Origin: Gyrodactylus bullatarudis
Lineage: Eukaryota > Platyhelminthes > Monogenea > Gyrodactylidea > Gyrodactylidae
Length of the DNA stretch: 64,000 nucleotides
Assembly (NCBI GenBank): GCA_012064415.1
Contig: SSNU01000071.1
Coordinates: 62,001-126,000, forward strand
Reading direction: 5' to 3'
The notes under the pieces were generated by a model. It saw only the letters and a list, made by a program, of their open reading frames with translations, did not search any database and was not told the origin of the DNA. Both the position numbers and the translations under genes were made by a program. The number at the start of each line of letters is the position of its first letter. The stretch's first letter is position 1. Below are positions 12,810 through 24,159 of this stretch, one piece after another.

Positions 12810-14050
12810 CCCTTAAAGACTCACATATCTTTTTAGCAACTCATTGTTATTTATTTAAACCTCAGAAAATACTTTGTTTGTCCCCCATTCGATAGGAAAT
12901 TTATTAATCTTCTGGAATACTCAAGGATCTTGGCTCTATCATACTTAAAACTCATGCTATACTAATTTAAAGAGAGTTGATTTTTATCAGAATATTAATT
13001 TTTGTTGAAAACGTTCTTTTGGAAACCTACTTCCCGGAGTCATAGGTAGAAAATAAGATAACTTTTATCGAGTAATCATACCTGTAGAATTCAAATATGC
13101 AATCACCTGAACTTTATCTGCTAAAGCTACAAGAATAGCCTGTTTTTGGATCAAAAACTGACCCATATTTTGATCGATAACTTCTGAAACCAAAAAATAA
13201 TTGCATTGAAACAACTGTAGATTCGTAGTCAGCGTATTCACAAATCATAGGCTAGATAAAAGATTAAATGCGAGTCATGAAAAAAAATTCTCTGGGACTT
13301 TGAGAGTTAAGAGTTTTGTCAATTTTTGAAGCTTCAGCAGATAGAGTTTAGGCGATTGCATATTTGACTCTAGACTAAAGACTGGCAAAAATCTGCTCAT
13401 CTAATTCAATTTTAAAGATAGCTGGTACTATTTCTGTACTACTTTCTAAATTAAGAATATAGCATTCCTCAACTAGTAAACGACCAATCACATGTTTTTA
13501 TGAATTGATTGCTGATATAGAGCTTTTATCATGTAAGCTGCTAGCGTCTAGATCGAAGCTTTGAACTGTGTTGGAAAATATTTTTTATGGAATTTAAGAT
13601 TTCAACAAAAAGGATATTTTTGTAAAATATCCGCTTTAACAGTTAAACGGTCCTTTTCCTTAAATTCAGGATTTTTAAAGCTGAAATACATAATGGTGAA
13701 GCAATTTCGGCACATGCTTCAATACAAAATAATGCTTAGAATTGATAGTTCCATCAGAAAAGTTGGTACTAATAGTGAGGTTAAAAATTTCACCCTATTG
13801 AATACTCTTCTATCAATGACTCTAGAAAATTGGTTTTTTAAAAAAACGTTTTAAATAAAAATCAATTTTTATGAGAGATGACTAATGATAGAGCTGATAC
13901 ATCTTTGCGAATTCCAGGAGATTATTAGATTTCCTATTGAATGGCAGGTAAACCAAGTATTTTCTGAGTCTTGATTCAAGGCCCTTGCATGAATAGATAG
14001 AAGTAACCCAGTGGGACTTTTAAAATTAAAAGTATTGGCCATTTATTAAC
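12810..14050. repeat. Nested inverted repeats filling the receptor-SHOC2 intergenic interval
   Basis: Two nested pairs are visible. The outer pair is about 12840-12960 against 13880-13990 (shared words CAGAAAATACT and ATAGGAAATTTATTAATCTT, reversed in the right copy). The inner pair is about 13097-13133 against 13327-13367. The left half, starting CCCTTAAAGACTCAC, is also related to the TTAA-flanked element at 48324-48698, so the interval looks like two opposed copies of that family. The rest of 12368-14517 shows nothing else I can name. Confidence 0.65.
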
Positions 14051-14517
14051 AAGAATATTTTTATTGAATTCATTGAAATATGATAGCTTCGTTTGTACGA
14101 AGAGTGATAATCAAAACTTCTATTGGTCAACTGAAAGACAAGATAAGGGTCACATATATTTCTTTCAATTTGTTTTCTTATTAATAATATAGAGTGTGTT
14201 AGTTACACACAGAATAGGGAAAATAAAAATAAATAGATAACTAAGTAAATCATTCAAAATTCAATACATAATTTGGTGGTTTAAAAATCATCATCATCTC
14301 TCACTCGACCAGGTGTTGGATAGAGATTTTGGGTAAAGTATTTACAAAAGGTTCACTTCATTTCTACTTGGTCAGTTCGATCGATAAATCTATAATTGAA
14401 CCAGATTTTAATTTACATTTATATTCTTCCCAAAAAGTAAAAATGATGGGAAAAAATAATGAGTATTCAGTTGAGTTAGATGAAGAGGGTAAAGATTACC
14501 ATGGATTTACACAATTA

Positions 14518-17500
14518 TCAATTGGCAACAGAAGAATTTTGTTGAAGGTTTTGTTTCTTCCGAAGTTGCATTACTTGCTGGAGAAAGTAGATAATCATTG
14601 CAGATCCTCCAGCAACAATTGGTTCTGGCAATTCTGACAAGGGACATCTCTCCAGGTTTAACACAATCAGTGATGAGCACAATGACAATTCGGCAGGTAA
14701 ATTTTTCAATTCAAGGTTATCACTTATCAAGAGGTCTCGGATATTAGTCAAGGAGCCTAATTCAATTGGAAGGGATTGAAGATTATTTTCTGATGCTTTC
14801 AACACGAGTAGATTAGTCAGTCCTCCAATGGTTGAGGGTAACTCTGTTAGGTTGTTCATGGAAACATTGAGCTCACATAAATTCTTGAGGTCACCTATGG
14901 AATCTGGAAGGACATCAATGGAGTTTGATTCAAGGTCCAAGTTTTTAAGAGCAGTCAGACCTCCTATCGCCCTCGGCAATTTCTTGGAAAATAAAAAGAA
15001 TAAGTTTTTATCTGCTTATTTTGTCAACTAATTCAAATAAGACAAATAGTTTTATAAGAGAAGAAATAAAATCATAATTATTTCTATGCATCATTTAATG
15101 GTTAATAAAGAGTTTCTAAGGATTATAAAAATTTTCGATCTGAAATGACTGATTGCGAAATTACATTTTTATGCATGTATAAAATTTCATGAAAACATAT
15201 CATAAACTTTTTGAGATGTTTTGCTTTACGAAGATGTTTTGCTACATTAAAACTACGACATTTGAAGAAAAAGAAATATTTTTGATAGACAGAATAGACT
15301 TATTTATATTTAGGGATTATTTTTTTTTATTCCTAGTATCAGAGACTATGGAAGAAATTAATGCCAATCAAGAGAGTTGGGAAAACTTTAAACTGGATGA
15401 TTCTCATTATTTTGTTCATATTAACTGCAGTGATTGAGAAATACAAAAACAAAGTGCGTAGATGAAACGAATAATAATTTCATATTTTTCAACTACATAG
15501 TTGAAATCGATAAAATAAGATTGCACACAGTAAAATATCAAACTTGGATTTGAATAAATGAGTACCTGATCAATTTTTGAAATTGAATTCTCTGTGTGTA
15601 AAGCATTTGATGTAAAGTTGGTTGATATGAAGTTGGGAATCTATGATTTTTACAGAAATCTCGATATTTTCATCAAGAATTCAAAATTGTTAAAGATTCT
15701 TTTGGAATTCTGCTCATGTTTTCCACTTTTACCAGCTGAAGAAAAAAATTCTGAAAAATTTGGCCATTTTTTCAAATTTCAATTAGGCGCCAAAATCCCT
15801 TTTTTCGATCTTTGAGCCGGAAATTTTTATTGATTTGAAAGTTGGAGTTTGATCAAAAGAGGTTTTACAGGATTAAATTGAAATCTGAAAAATGGCCATA
15901 TTTTTCATTAAGGAATTTTTTTCAGAATTTTTTTCTTCAACTGGTAAAAGTGGACAACATGAGCAGGATTCCAAAAAATCTTTAAAAAATTCGAATTCTT
16001 GATGAAAATATCGAGATTTCTGTAAAATTCATAGATTCCCAACTTCATATCAATTAGCTTTATTTATTTTCTGATTTACTTTAAATGAATGAACTATTAG
16101 CATTGTCCCATAGTTACTTTTGTATGAGTTTCTTAATTAATTAGAAGATGTCTTACCAAGTAAAGCTAGCTTACATGAAAATGAGAATTTACTATTTTCA
16201 CAAAAAACAAAAATCCCGAAAAGTCAAGAGGAATATTGGAAGAGATGAGCCAAAGAGTTTTTCGTAAAAATACTTAATTCTCATCTTCATGCCGACTGGC
16301 TAGTTAGTATTGTGAGAGTGGGAAAAGAAAAAAACCAAAAAATGTTTAATTCTGGACAAAACATGAAAAATAGCAAAATAATGGAATAATAATACTTACG
16401 ATGATTTGGTTGAACTTTAATTTGAGAATTTCTAATTTTGACAATTGACTTATGGCTTCGGGTATAGTCTTGAGCTGATTACTACAAATATCCAATTCCC
16501 GGAGATGAGTCCATTCAACTATGGAGGGGGTTATCTGAGGAATCCGATTATCGCTAAGATTAACACTGACCAGGTTCTTTGCCTTGAAAAAGGCTGGAGG
16601 TATTTCATCCAACTCGTTGTTTTTAATATTCAGATTCTATGAATTAGCGATAAATAATAATAATTTAAAATTAGTTTTGTAGCAAAAAGTTAGCAAAACC
16701 TGGGTCAGCATCAGGGTCGAATCGTTTAGATGGCCAATGGCCGAGAATTCTATTGTTGAACCAAGTTTTGCTCAATTTTTTTTATAGAGATACATTATAT
16801 TTTTCTTGGAAACATGAATCTTGATGAAAAAATAAATGTTTTATGCTATGAATTTTACAGGTAACGGGGTCAACTTTTGAATAGAGATACACACAGAAAT
16901 AAATGCAAGAAAAAAAATATTTGAAAAGGAAACAATAGTTCAAACTATAAAGATTTCATGAGAAAAAGGTTATGATGAATAGGTGCAAGTAAAGATTCAA
17001 TATCTGATGAAGGGATATATCTAAGGACTGATTTGCAGGGATAGATTATTCATGTGAAAGAAAAATCTCACGAGAATACCTTTAGTCATCGAAAATCTTG
17101 AGTAATGAGCTAATATTTCTATTTCTCAAAACTACGATATGTAAATGGTTTAAATGGTTTAATAGTAGAAAAATCCATCGTACTAATCGTAATAAGAGAT
17201 TCGTTAAGAAAATTTTTCTTTACGAGGAATTTTAATGAATGGCTTACTCTGAGATTTTCCAGCATCGGATCTCCAACAAGTTCAAGTTTTGAGAATTGGT
17301 TGTACGAAAGAAGCAAATTTGATAGGACGTTCATTTTGATAAAGAGTCCCTCCTGAAAGTGTAGAGGAGAATGTAAAACAATTTATCAGAGAAATAATAA
17401 ATAGACTAACTGGTAATGTTTCAAGTTTGTTATTTTCAACCTCGAGGACCTCTAATTTTGAACATTCTGCAAGGGACTTTGGCAAAAAACGAATTTTGTT

Positions 17501-20500
17501 ATTACTAAAATAAAAAAATTGATTTTGAATTAAATTGTAAATGTGTGTAGAGGGGATATAAGAAAGACAAACTTACCCAGTCCTCAGAGATTTGAGTTCT
17601 TTCAGCTTGCCAATCTGATCGGGTAATTTTGTGAGATTATTATTGATCAAATGAAGATTTTCCAGAGCCAAACAAGAGCATAGAGCTACAAGAATAATGA
17701 AATTTGTTTTCATCAAAGAAGAAATGTCTGAATGTTTAGTCAACATAGCTATAACTATAGTCTTTCTTTACATATACAATGATCTAATACATTATATAGT
17801 GGATTGTGTGAAAAGTTCTTATGATATACTAGTGAATCGTGAAAATAAATTAAAATCTCCAGCTCAAATTTTTAATTATATTCTTTCCACTATCAGTACA
17901 TACACAATGATTCAATAGGACATTTTTAAATGAAAAATTAGGAAATCTTTGGTTGTCATATACACAAGGCTGAATTTAATTTTATGCCTATTGTTCATCT
18001 TGGATCTTTAACATGATCAGTAAATCGAGAGAAGAATATTTTTAGGTGATTTCTAAAACTTGAATTCAAATTTTGTTCTTTGGACATGTAAAATATAAGA
18101 TTTTCTTTATCCCCTACAAATAGAATGTTGGATAAAGCTGTTCTGGAAATAGTCTTCGCCTTAGATTTGATGCTGACGTTAAAAATATGATTTTCTTAGC
18201 TATTTTTTTATTTCGAACCAAATAAATGATATCTCAGAAAGAGGGATAGATAAAGATCAATTTGAGAAGAAAAAATAATTTTTTCCGATCAAGATCAGAT
18301 CTCAGATCCTGGATCAAAAACAGGGTTGAAAAAATATTTTAAAATAAATTCATCACAAAAAGTTTATCTGACAAGTTAGAGATTTCTAACCTAATAAATC
18401 AGAATTTTTGAGGAAATTTGACCCTTACTCGTGTGATCGACCCAGAAAATTGGATCAGATCAAGAAGAAAAAAAAATTTTTTCAACCCTGACTTGTTGAT
18501 CGAAGATCATTCTGGATTCCGCTCTCGAAAAAACCAGTAAAGTGAAATTTTTTTTCTTAAATCAGGTTTACTTTCAAGTATTTTGATTTTATTTCAAATA
18601 TAATTTTTTTCTTTTCATTAGTTTTCATTTTCATTTAATTCCAAAAATTCATTTAAAAATTGAAATTCAATGGTATTTTTGTCCTTAAAAAAATAAATAA
18701 TGAAAGGCATACTTATGAGTAAATATACAAATTAATGAAAATTGATTTTTAATCAAAAATAAAAATTCATTTCTGTCTTTAGACCACTTCGAAGCCCATG
18801 ATAAATTGCATTTTTTAATTTAAAATTGAAGAAAATTCAATATTAGGCTGTTTGAATCCCAGTTTTCTATCTTAATTTTCACAATAGACTTTCAACAAAA
18901 TTTATCCAATAAGTGAATTAAGTTTTCAAAAGAATTCAGATCAGGGTTTTAGCTTGAAAGTTTTTATGAGTTGTGAGCCTTCTGTTTCTAAACAAGCTTA
19001 CAGTCTAAGGAGATTAAAGAAAAAATTACAGCAGCTGAAGACGAAGATGAGTTCACAGCCAGATAATTTGAAGCCTGTTTTTATTTCTTCTCTGAAAAAA
19101 TTTCGATGTCTTTTGGCATCTATTGAAGCTTTCAACAATTATTTATTTCTTATTCTCTCATATCGTGAAGCTTCTTGATATTTTCAAGCCGAGTTAAAAT
19201 TAATCAACAAATGCTGATTACAGACGTTAATTCAGTTATATTTTATAAGTGTTGAAAATTAAAATTTAAACAAAAAATAATTGAAAAACAACTGTTGTTT
19301 CAAAATAATAAATTTTAATTTTATGAACTTGAATAAAATTAGTGATTCTGAAAATTTGCTCTAAAAATTTAATGAGAAAATCTTTTTGAAGAATTTTTTC
19401 ATTAATTAACACAACTTCTGATGGTCTTTTGATTTCTCTGTAAAAATCTTTTTGTTATTGTCCTTGTCCCCAGAACAATAATTCTCACAATTTTGAAGGT
19501 CTCTAAAATTTTTAATAACGGATCTTCAGATCACAAAATTTCTTAATCTTTAATTTTATTTCTTATTTTTATGTTTTTGCCTTCAATTCTGTTGAAAAAT
19601 GAATAGATTCTTGGTTTCGGCATATGCGAAGACTATTTTCAGAACAACTTTATGAAAACCATAGATTACTTATCTATACCTTTTGCAGTTCGTTAAGGAA
19701 GATATGAAATTCGATAAGGAATTTGTGAAATTCAGTAAGAAACTCATGAAATTCATTAAGGAATAGTATTTTAAAATGTCATCATTGAAGGAAGATATGA
19801 AATTCAATAGGGAAGTTGTGAAAAACGATATGGAATTAATGCAATTCATTAAGAAAAATTCAACTTTAATTTTAACCTAATTAAGATAAGTTATTCGTCA
19901 ATCAATCCTTCGCAAATAAATAAATCCGCAATCCGCGAGAGAGTTTACCTCGAAGAAGTTTATGATTGTTAATATCATTGATTAATGTCAAAAAACGTCC
20001 AAAGTTCTAGAAAGCGTAATTGATCACATTAAAAAATGATAAAAACATTAACTACCCAAGAGGACAAGACGATATTCCTATTACTGAATATTGTATGAGG
20101 AGACTCTAGGAGATTGCAGAGGAAGCCAGATAAACTCTAAATAAAATAATACAATCCGCAAACCATGTGAAACATTATTATCCTAAGTTATTGCAAAAAG
20201 AAAATGAAATTTTCCTTTATGAATTGCATTAATTTCATATAGTTTTTCACAACTTTCCTATTGAATTTCATATCTTCCTTCAATGATGACATTTTAAAAT
20301 ACTATTCCTTAAGGAATTTCACGAGTTTCTTACTGAATTTCACAAATTTCTATTGAATTTCATATCTTCCTTAACGAACTGCAAAAGGTATAGTTCTCTA
20401 TTTCAAAAATCAACTCCTGCAATCAATTTATCACTGACGTTTTAAAAAATTTGAGTAGAAAACTAAAATTATTTTCACGATTCACTAGTCTTTCATAAGA

Positions 20501-21933
20501 ACCCTTCGCACTATTCGCAGTAACATATATAAATACTTGAATTGAATTGTACTCACAGTCTGGTAATTCTGTAATGGCATTATGGGAAAGATCCAGCAGA
20601 GTCATTTCTGGAAGGGGGAAAATATCACTTGGCAATAGTTCTAATTGATTACGAGTCATTGTAAAAATTTTCAACATCTATGACAAAAAGAAAAGAAGAT
20701 GGTCAAAAGAAGAGGAAATAGAAGAAATTTCGAAAAGACTAACAGTTAGACTCTGGATTTCACGGGGTATTTTCATAATTTTATTTGAGCACAATAAAAG
20801 CTGGCGTAATTGTTTCTGTTTTGTGAGGAAAGCGGGTAGATCACCCTTAATACTGTTCCGACGTAGATCAATGACATTAATTTTGGTGAGGCCATCGAGT
20901 GAAGTAAACGTTTTATCAAAGGAAAAGTTATTGTCCTGGAGGAAAAGACGCTCAAGATTGACCAAACTTGAAATAGACTCTGGCAATGTTGTGAGACGAT
21001 TTCCATAGAGGAAAAGAGTCTTTATTTGCGAGGCATCTTTAAAAGTTTCCTTGGCAATTTCAGTGAGTTCCATGTTTGAAAAATCGAGATAATCACTTTT
21101 GGAAGATTTACACCGATTGATCTCGTTCAACATGCTCTAGAAAATAATGAATTATTTGGAGAAATCTCTTTTTAATTGTACTGTGTATATACTTTTGGGG
21201 AGACAGGCGAATCAAATTTTAGACAATTATTTTTTGAAAAAGCATAAATTGGTAAATTGACATAGGAATTTCATTTTCATATACTTTCTAGACTAATCAT
21301 TGAAACATACGTAGACTAATTATAATTTATTGTTAAGCTGAAATATAGTCCAAATTAATTGGGAGATAGAAATTTGGTTTAATCATGACAAAAATTGAAA
21401 TTTTTATCTTCCGACTTGGTTTAATAAAATAAGGATACAGATAAAAACATTATTTTTCGACATTCATATCGAAATGACTGAATCTTGAATGAATTCAAGT
21501 TATGAATTAATAAATATAAATATACAATAAGAATGCATCGATCGAAATTTTTGAGGATTTAAATAAATATCTGTAAACAAACTCAGAATGAAATACGGAA
21601 GTAATTAAATACAAAACTTACGGGATTATTGATTTTCGAATAGGAGGATCTTAAACTTTTAAACTTGAAATCTTCGGTAATGGGTAGAAATTTCTTTTTA
21701 TCTTCAAAACTAAAGGATTGGGACCATGGAATTCTCGATTTTTGCGTCACGCTATTATCGTTTTCAATACAATCGAGCTGAATGAACTGTGAAGGAAGTT
21801 TTTCATATTTTTTATCTTCCAGATTCTTATCAACCATATAACAACTAGATGTCTTTGAGTTATAATTCCAAAATAGTAAATAGTTATAAATTTTTAGCTT
21901 GAAAAAGTCAGTTGAGAATACCGATTTAAACAC
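14518..21933 (-). CDS. SHOC2: SHOC2-like leucine-rich-repeat scaffold
   Basis: Eight minus-strand exons join with all phases consistent: 21933-21622, 21136-20744, 20677-20557, 17685-17577, 17504-17411, 17352-17248, 16636-16400, 14982-14518 (TGA), 611 residues from the first ATG. An in-frame ATG at 21837 would give 579, close to the 582 of human SHOC2, so the start is uncertain. A polar N-terminal stretch of about 100 residues is followed by about twenty LRRs (LxxLxLxxNxLxxLP). The C-terminus (NLERCPLSELPEPIVAGG then FLQQ) matches the SHOC2 end rather than other LRR proteins. Known role: with PP1c and MRAS it dephosphorylates RAF and promotes RAS-MAPK signalling in the cytoplasm and at the membrane. 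It is head-to-head with SBDS. The 2.9-kb intron at 17686-20556 is full of inverted repeats. Confidence 0.92.
15623..16062. repeat. Foldback element in SHOC2 last intron
   Basis: The left end (TGATATGAAGTTGGGAATCT near 15627) and the right end (AGATTCCCAACTTCATATCA near 16033) are exact reverse complements. Inner arms continue through GATATTTTCATCAAGAATTC. At about 440 bp it is shorter than the 0.7-kb members, so the middle is deleted. Confidence 0.85.
16165..16305. repeat. Short foldback relative
   Basis: CTAGCTTACATGAAAATGAG near 16168 pairs imperfectly with CTCATCTTCATGCCGACTGG near 16281, giving a roughly 140-bp inverted repeat with the same type of ends as the larger foldbacks. It lies in the same SHOC2 intron. 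Confidence 0.55.
18137..19648. repeat. Diffuse inverted repeats in large SHOC2 intron
   Basis: GCTGTTCTGGAAATAGTCTT at 18137 is matched in reverse complement near 19627-19648. An inner pair on CAGGGTTGAAAAAA (about 18322) and TTTTTTCAACCCTGA (about 18478) is also visible. Arms are interrupted, so this is an old or composite foldback. The remaining AT-rich sequence shows no gene I can support. Confidence 0.5.
19675..20392. repeat. Foldback with 21-bp tandem units in its arms
   Basis: TATACCTTTTGCAGTTCGTT at 19675 and AACGAACTGCAAAAGGTATA ending at 20392 are exact reverse complements. The arms continue for about 190 bp around a loop of about 340 bp. The left arm starts with 21-bp units at 19692-19712, 19713-19733 and 19734-19754, each ending GAAATTC, plus a partial fourth, and they are mirrored in the right arm. 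It lies in the large SHOC2 intron. Confidence 0.8.
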
Positions 21934-22040
21934 ACATCTGAGTTAAATTTTAAAATTTTGTTTGTTTTGATCAAGTTTATAAAAATTTTCAGTTATTTTG
22001 CGATAAACTTTTATACATACATATATTGTAAATCTATACT
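21934..22040. promoter_or_regulatory. Shared SHOC2/SBDS divergent promoter interval
   Basis: Only 107 bp separate the first possible SHOC2 ATG (minus) from the SBDS ATG at 22041 (203 bp if the SHOC2 start at 21837 is used). Both transcription starts and their control elements must fit in or near this AT-rich stretch unless there are upstream non-coding exons. No specific box is claimed. Confidence 0.45.
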
Positions 22041-23559
22041 ATGTCAGCATTGTTCACTCCAACTAATCAGAAGCGGCTCACTAACATTTCAATTGTTCGT
22101 CTTAAAAGAGGAGGAAAAAGGTTTGAATTAGCTTGCTACCCGAATAAAGTAAAAGCGTGGAGAGATAAAGTGTAATTCTTCTTTTATAACCCATAGAGAA
22201 AAAGATATTAACCAGGTCTTACAGTCTCAGCAAATTTTTGAGAACGTATCCAAGGGCTCTCTTGCCAAGACTGCAGATCTTGAAAGAGCTTTTCCTGGCA
22301 TTCCAAATATCATAGAATTTGTAATTTCTCTGATTTTACTTTGCTATAGATTTTACAGAATGGTGAAACTCAAGGAACTGAATTAGAGCGTAGAAATGAA
22401 AATGAAGCCCTGTTCAAGGATGTAGCTAGAATTATTTCAGAGAAATGTGTTAATCCGGACACGAATAAACAGTACAGTGTAAATATGATTGAAAATATGA
22501 TGAAAAGCTGTCACATAAATTTGAATAAAAATAATAAAAACTCTAAACAATTGGCCTTGCAAACAATCAAAATTTTGAGGGAAAATCCTAATTTAAAGAT
22601 TGCTCCTGCTCTTCTCGATTTGAATATTATTATTCAAAAAGATGTTGCTCAGGAAATTTTGGAGAGTGCTTCAGACTTCTGTTCTACTGTCAATCAATCA
22701 AATATACAAGGAAATGATCACTACATTGTAAGTTTTTTACTTGTTTTGAATCATTTTTTGAAGGGGTATTAGCAAAATTGGTGACTCGAACCTTCCAATT
22801 TACAGATATGGTGACAGTGGTAAGCAAAATTACAATTTTGGTTACTTTTTTACGTTGGATTCGAGGACCCCTAAAAATTAATTCACTTTTAGTTACACCT
22901 GTTTAGTACAAAATTCTAAATATTGCATCTTTTCATAAGTATTTTTATTCAGGGCTATTTCTAGGTACTGATTTGTATTCACTAGAATTTGAGCCAAGTT
23001 AATTTTCATAAATGCAATATTTAAAATTTTGTATTCCACATGTGTAACTAAAAGTGAATTAATTTTTAGGGGTTCTCAAATCCAACGTAAAAAAGTAACC
23101 AAAATTGTAATATTGCCTACGAATGTCACCATATCTGCAAATGGGAAGGTTCGAGTCACCAATTTTTGTTTGAAATTATACCAAGTTAGTATTACTACCT
23201 CACAATATAGATTCTTCAAGGAAGAATCTTCATATAGAGGCTCTTTTTTGCTTCACAATTAAAAATCTGATATTTTCTATTTTTAGAATGGTTCAATTGA
23301 GCCCGAGAATTATCATAAACTTGAAACATTTCTTAAAAGCAGAATTAAAGGAAAGTTTTCCATTGAAATACTAGACAAGTCAAAGTTTGCTTCAACGTCT
23401 ATAACAAAAATTGATTCACTCAAGGCTGAGAATCCAACGAATAAAACTAATGTTATCCAAAAAGAACAAGGCTCCAAGAAGAAAGTTGAGGGAAAAAGGA
23501 AAAAACGACAAACTTTTAGTGATGAAGAACTATCTGATTCAATATTAAATGTTCTCTAA
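22041..23559 (+). CDS. SBDS: SBDS ribosome maturation factor
   Basis: Four exons: 22041-22171, 22197-22320, 22350-22727, 23287-23559 (TAA), 301 residues. The start [20 protein letters not shown] and the segments [16 protein letters not shown] and [14 protein letters not shown] match the SBDS FYSH domain and following domains closely. Known role: with the GTPase EFL1 it releases eIF6 from nascent 60S subunits in the cytoplasm. The first two introns are only 25 and 29 nt; the first is forced by an immediate stop, the second by frame. The third (559 nt) carries a foldback repeat. After the family's usual end the protein continues with a lysine-rich, then acidic tail of about 45 residues. The last 15 bp overlap the MORN5 CDS on the other strand. 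Confidence 0.95.
22774..23166. repeat. Foldback element in SBDS intron 3
   Basis: AATTGGTGACTCGAACCTTC near 22776 is matched reversed by GAAGGTTCGAGTCACCAATT ending near 23164. Arms extend inward through ACGTTGGATT and TTAGTTACAC blocks with few differences (arm about 165 bp, loop about 60 bp). It is a different family from the GGCGCCAAA-type foldbacks. Confidence 0.85.
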
Positions 23560-24039
23560 TTTTGTCCTTTCTTGTAAAATATCTTCGGAAGATCTGCAAT
23601 TATTTACAATCCATTCATGCTCTTTCTTATTAACAGTTCTCAAAAATTTATTTTGGTAATCGTATATTATTCGTTCTTTTGGATGATAAATTCCGTCTCC
23701 CGTATCGAAGCAACCATTAGGCAGTTTGCATTGTCTAGTCCTTGGTGTCATCAACGAGATTCCGCATGGATTAACGCCTTTGGTTCTCTCAAGATAGAAA
23801 TAGCGATTTTTTTCGCAACAAAAGTCCCAATTTCTAGGTTCGTATTCAAGTCCATCATTGAAAATAAATTTTCCCTAATTTTAATAAACAAAAATTACAT
23901 TTTTCGGTACATCTTCATTCCAGTCAGCCTTGAATACTGTTCCATCGGCAAATTTTATCAGAGCGTTTCCTGTGTAGTTACCGTCTACTATATTCCCAAT
24001 AAATTCATTATTCAAAGGTGTTCTACAAGTCTCTTTCAT
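23545..24039 (-). CDS. MORN5: MORN repeat-containing protein 5
   Basis: Two minus exons, 24039-23899 and 23874-23545 (TAA), are separated by a 24-nt intron that contains in-frame stops, giving 156 residues (human MORN5 has 161). MORN-type motifs are visible near the N-terminus (EFIGNIVDGNYTGNALIKFA, GKFIFNDGLEYEP). The diagnostic C-terminal half follows: a conserved GCFDTGDGIYHPKERIIYDY block, then FLR and EHEWIVNNCR. Known: MORN5 is linked to sperm and cilia; its biochemical function is unclear. The chosen ATG is the first methionine of the compatible frame; the frame stays open a little upstream. The gene is head-to-head with ZPR1 and tail-to-tail with SBDS, sharing 15 coding bp. Confidence 0.9.
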
Positions 24040-24159
24040 TAAAGAACTTTTAGAGTCAAAAAGTGCTTTTGAGTTTAAATTTTGGCCAAGAGGTGGGTAG
24101 AAACACTACTGAGTGAGTTTTTTGGTTTTTTGTTTGAAAAATCGTAAAATTCAAAGAAA
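24040..24159. promoter_or_regulatory. Shared MORN5/ZPR1 divergent promoter interval
   Basis: 120 bp lie between the MORN5 ATG (minus, 24039) and the ZPR1 ATG (24160). As in the SHOC2/SBDS pair, both genes must start transcription in this short AT-rich gap unless upstream exons were missed. Confidence 0.45.

Noticed and set aside
13561..13854. 97-codon open frame in the intergenic interval
   Set aside because: It falls inside nested inverted repeats with no protein similarity; a by-product of AT-rich repeat sequence.
18954..19178. 74-codon open frame with a basic, helix-like stretch (LRRLKKKLQQLKTK)
   Set aside because: It lies in a repeat-filled SHOC2 intron, matches no family I recognise and has no splice or promoter context.
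20773..21008. Open frames on both strands over SHOC2 exon 2
   Set aside because: These are shadows of the LRR coding frame.
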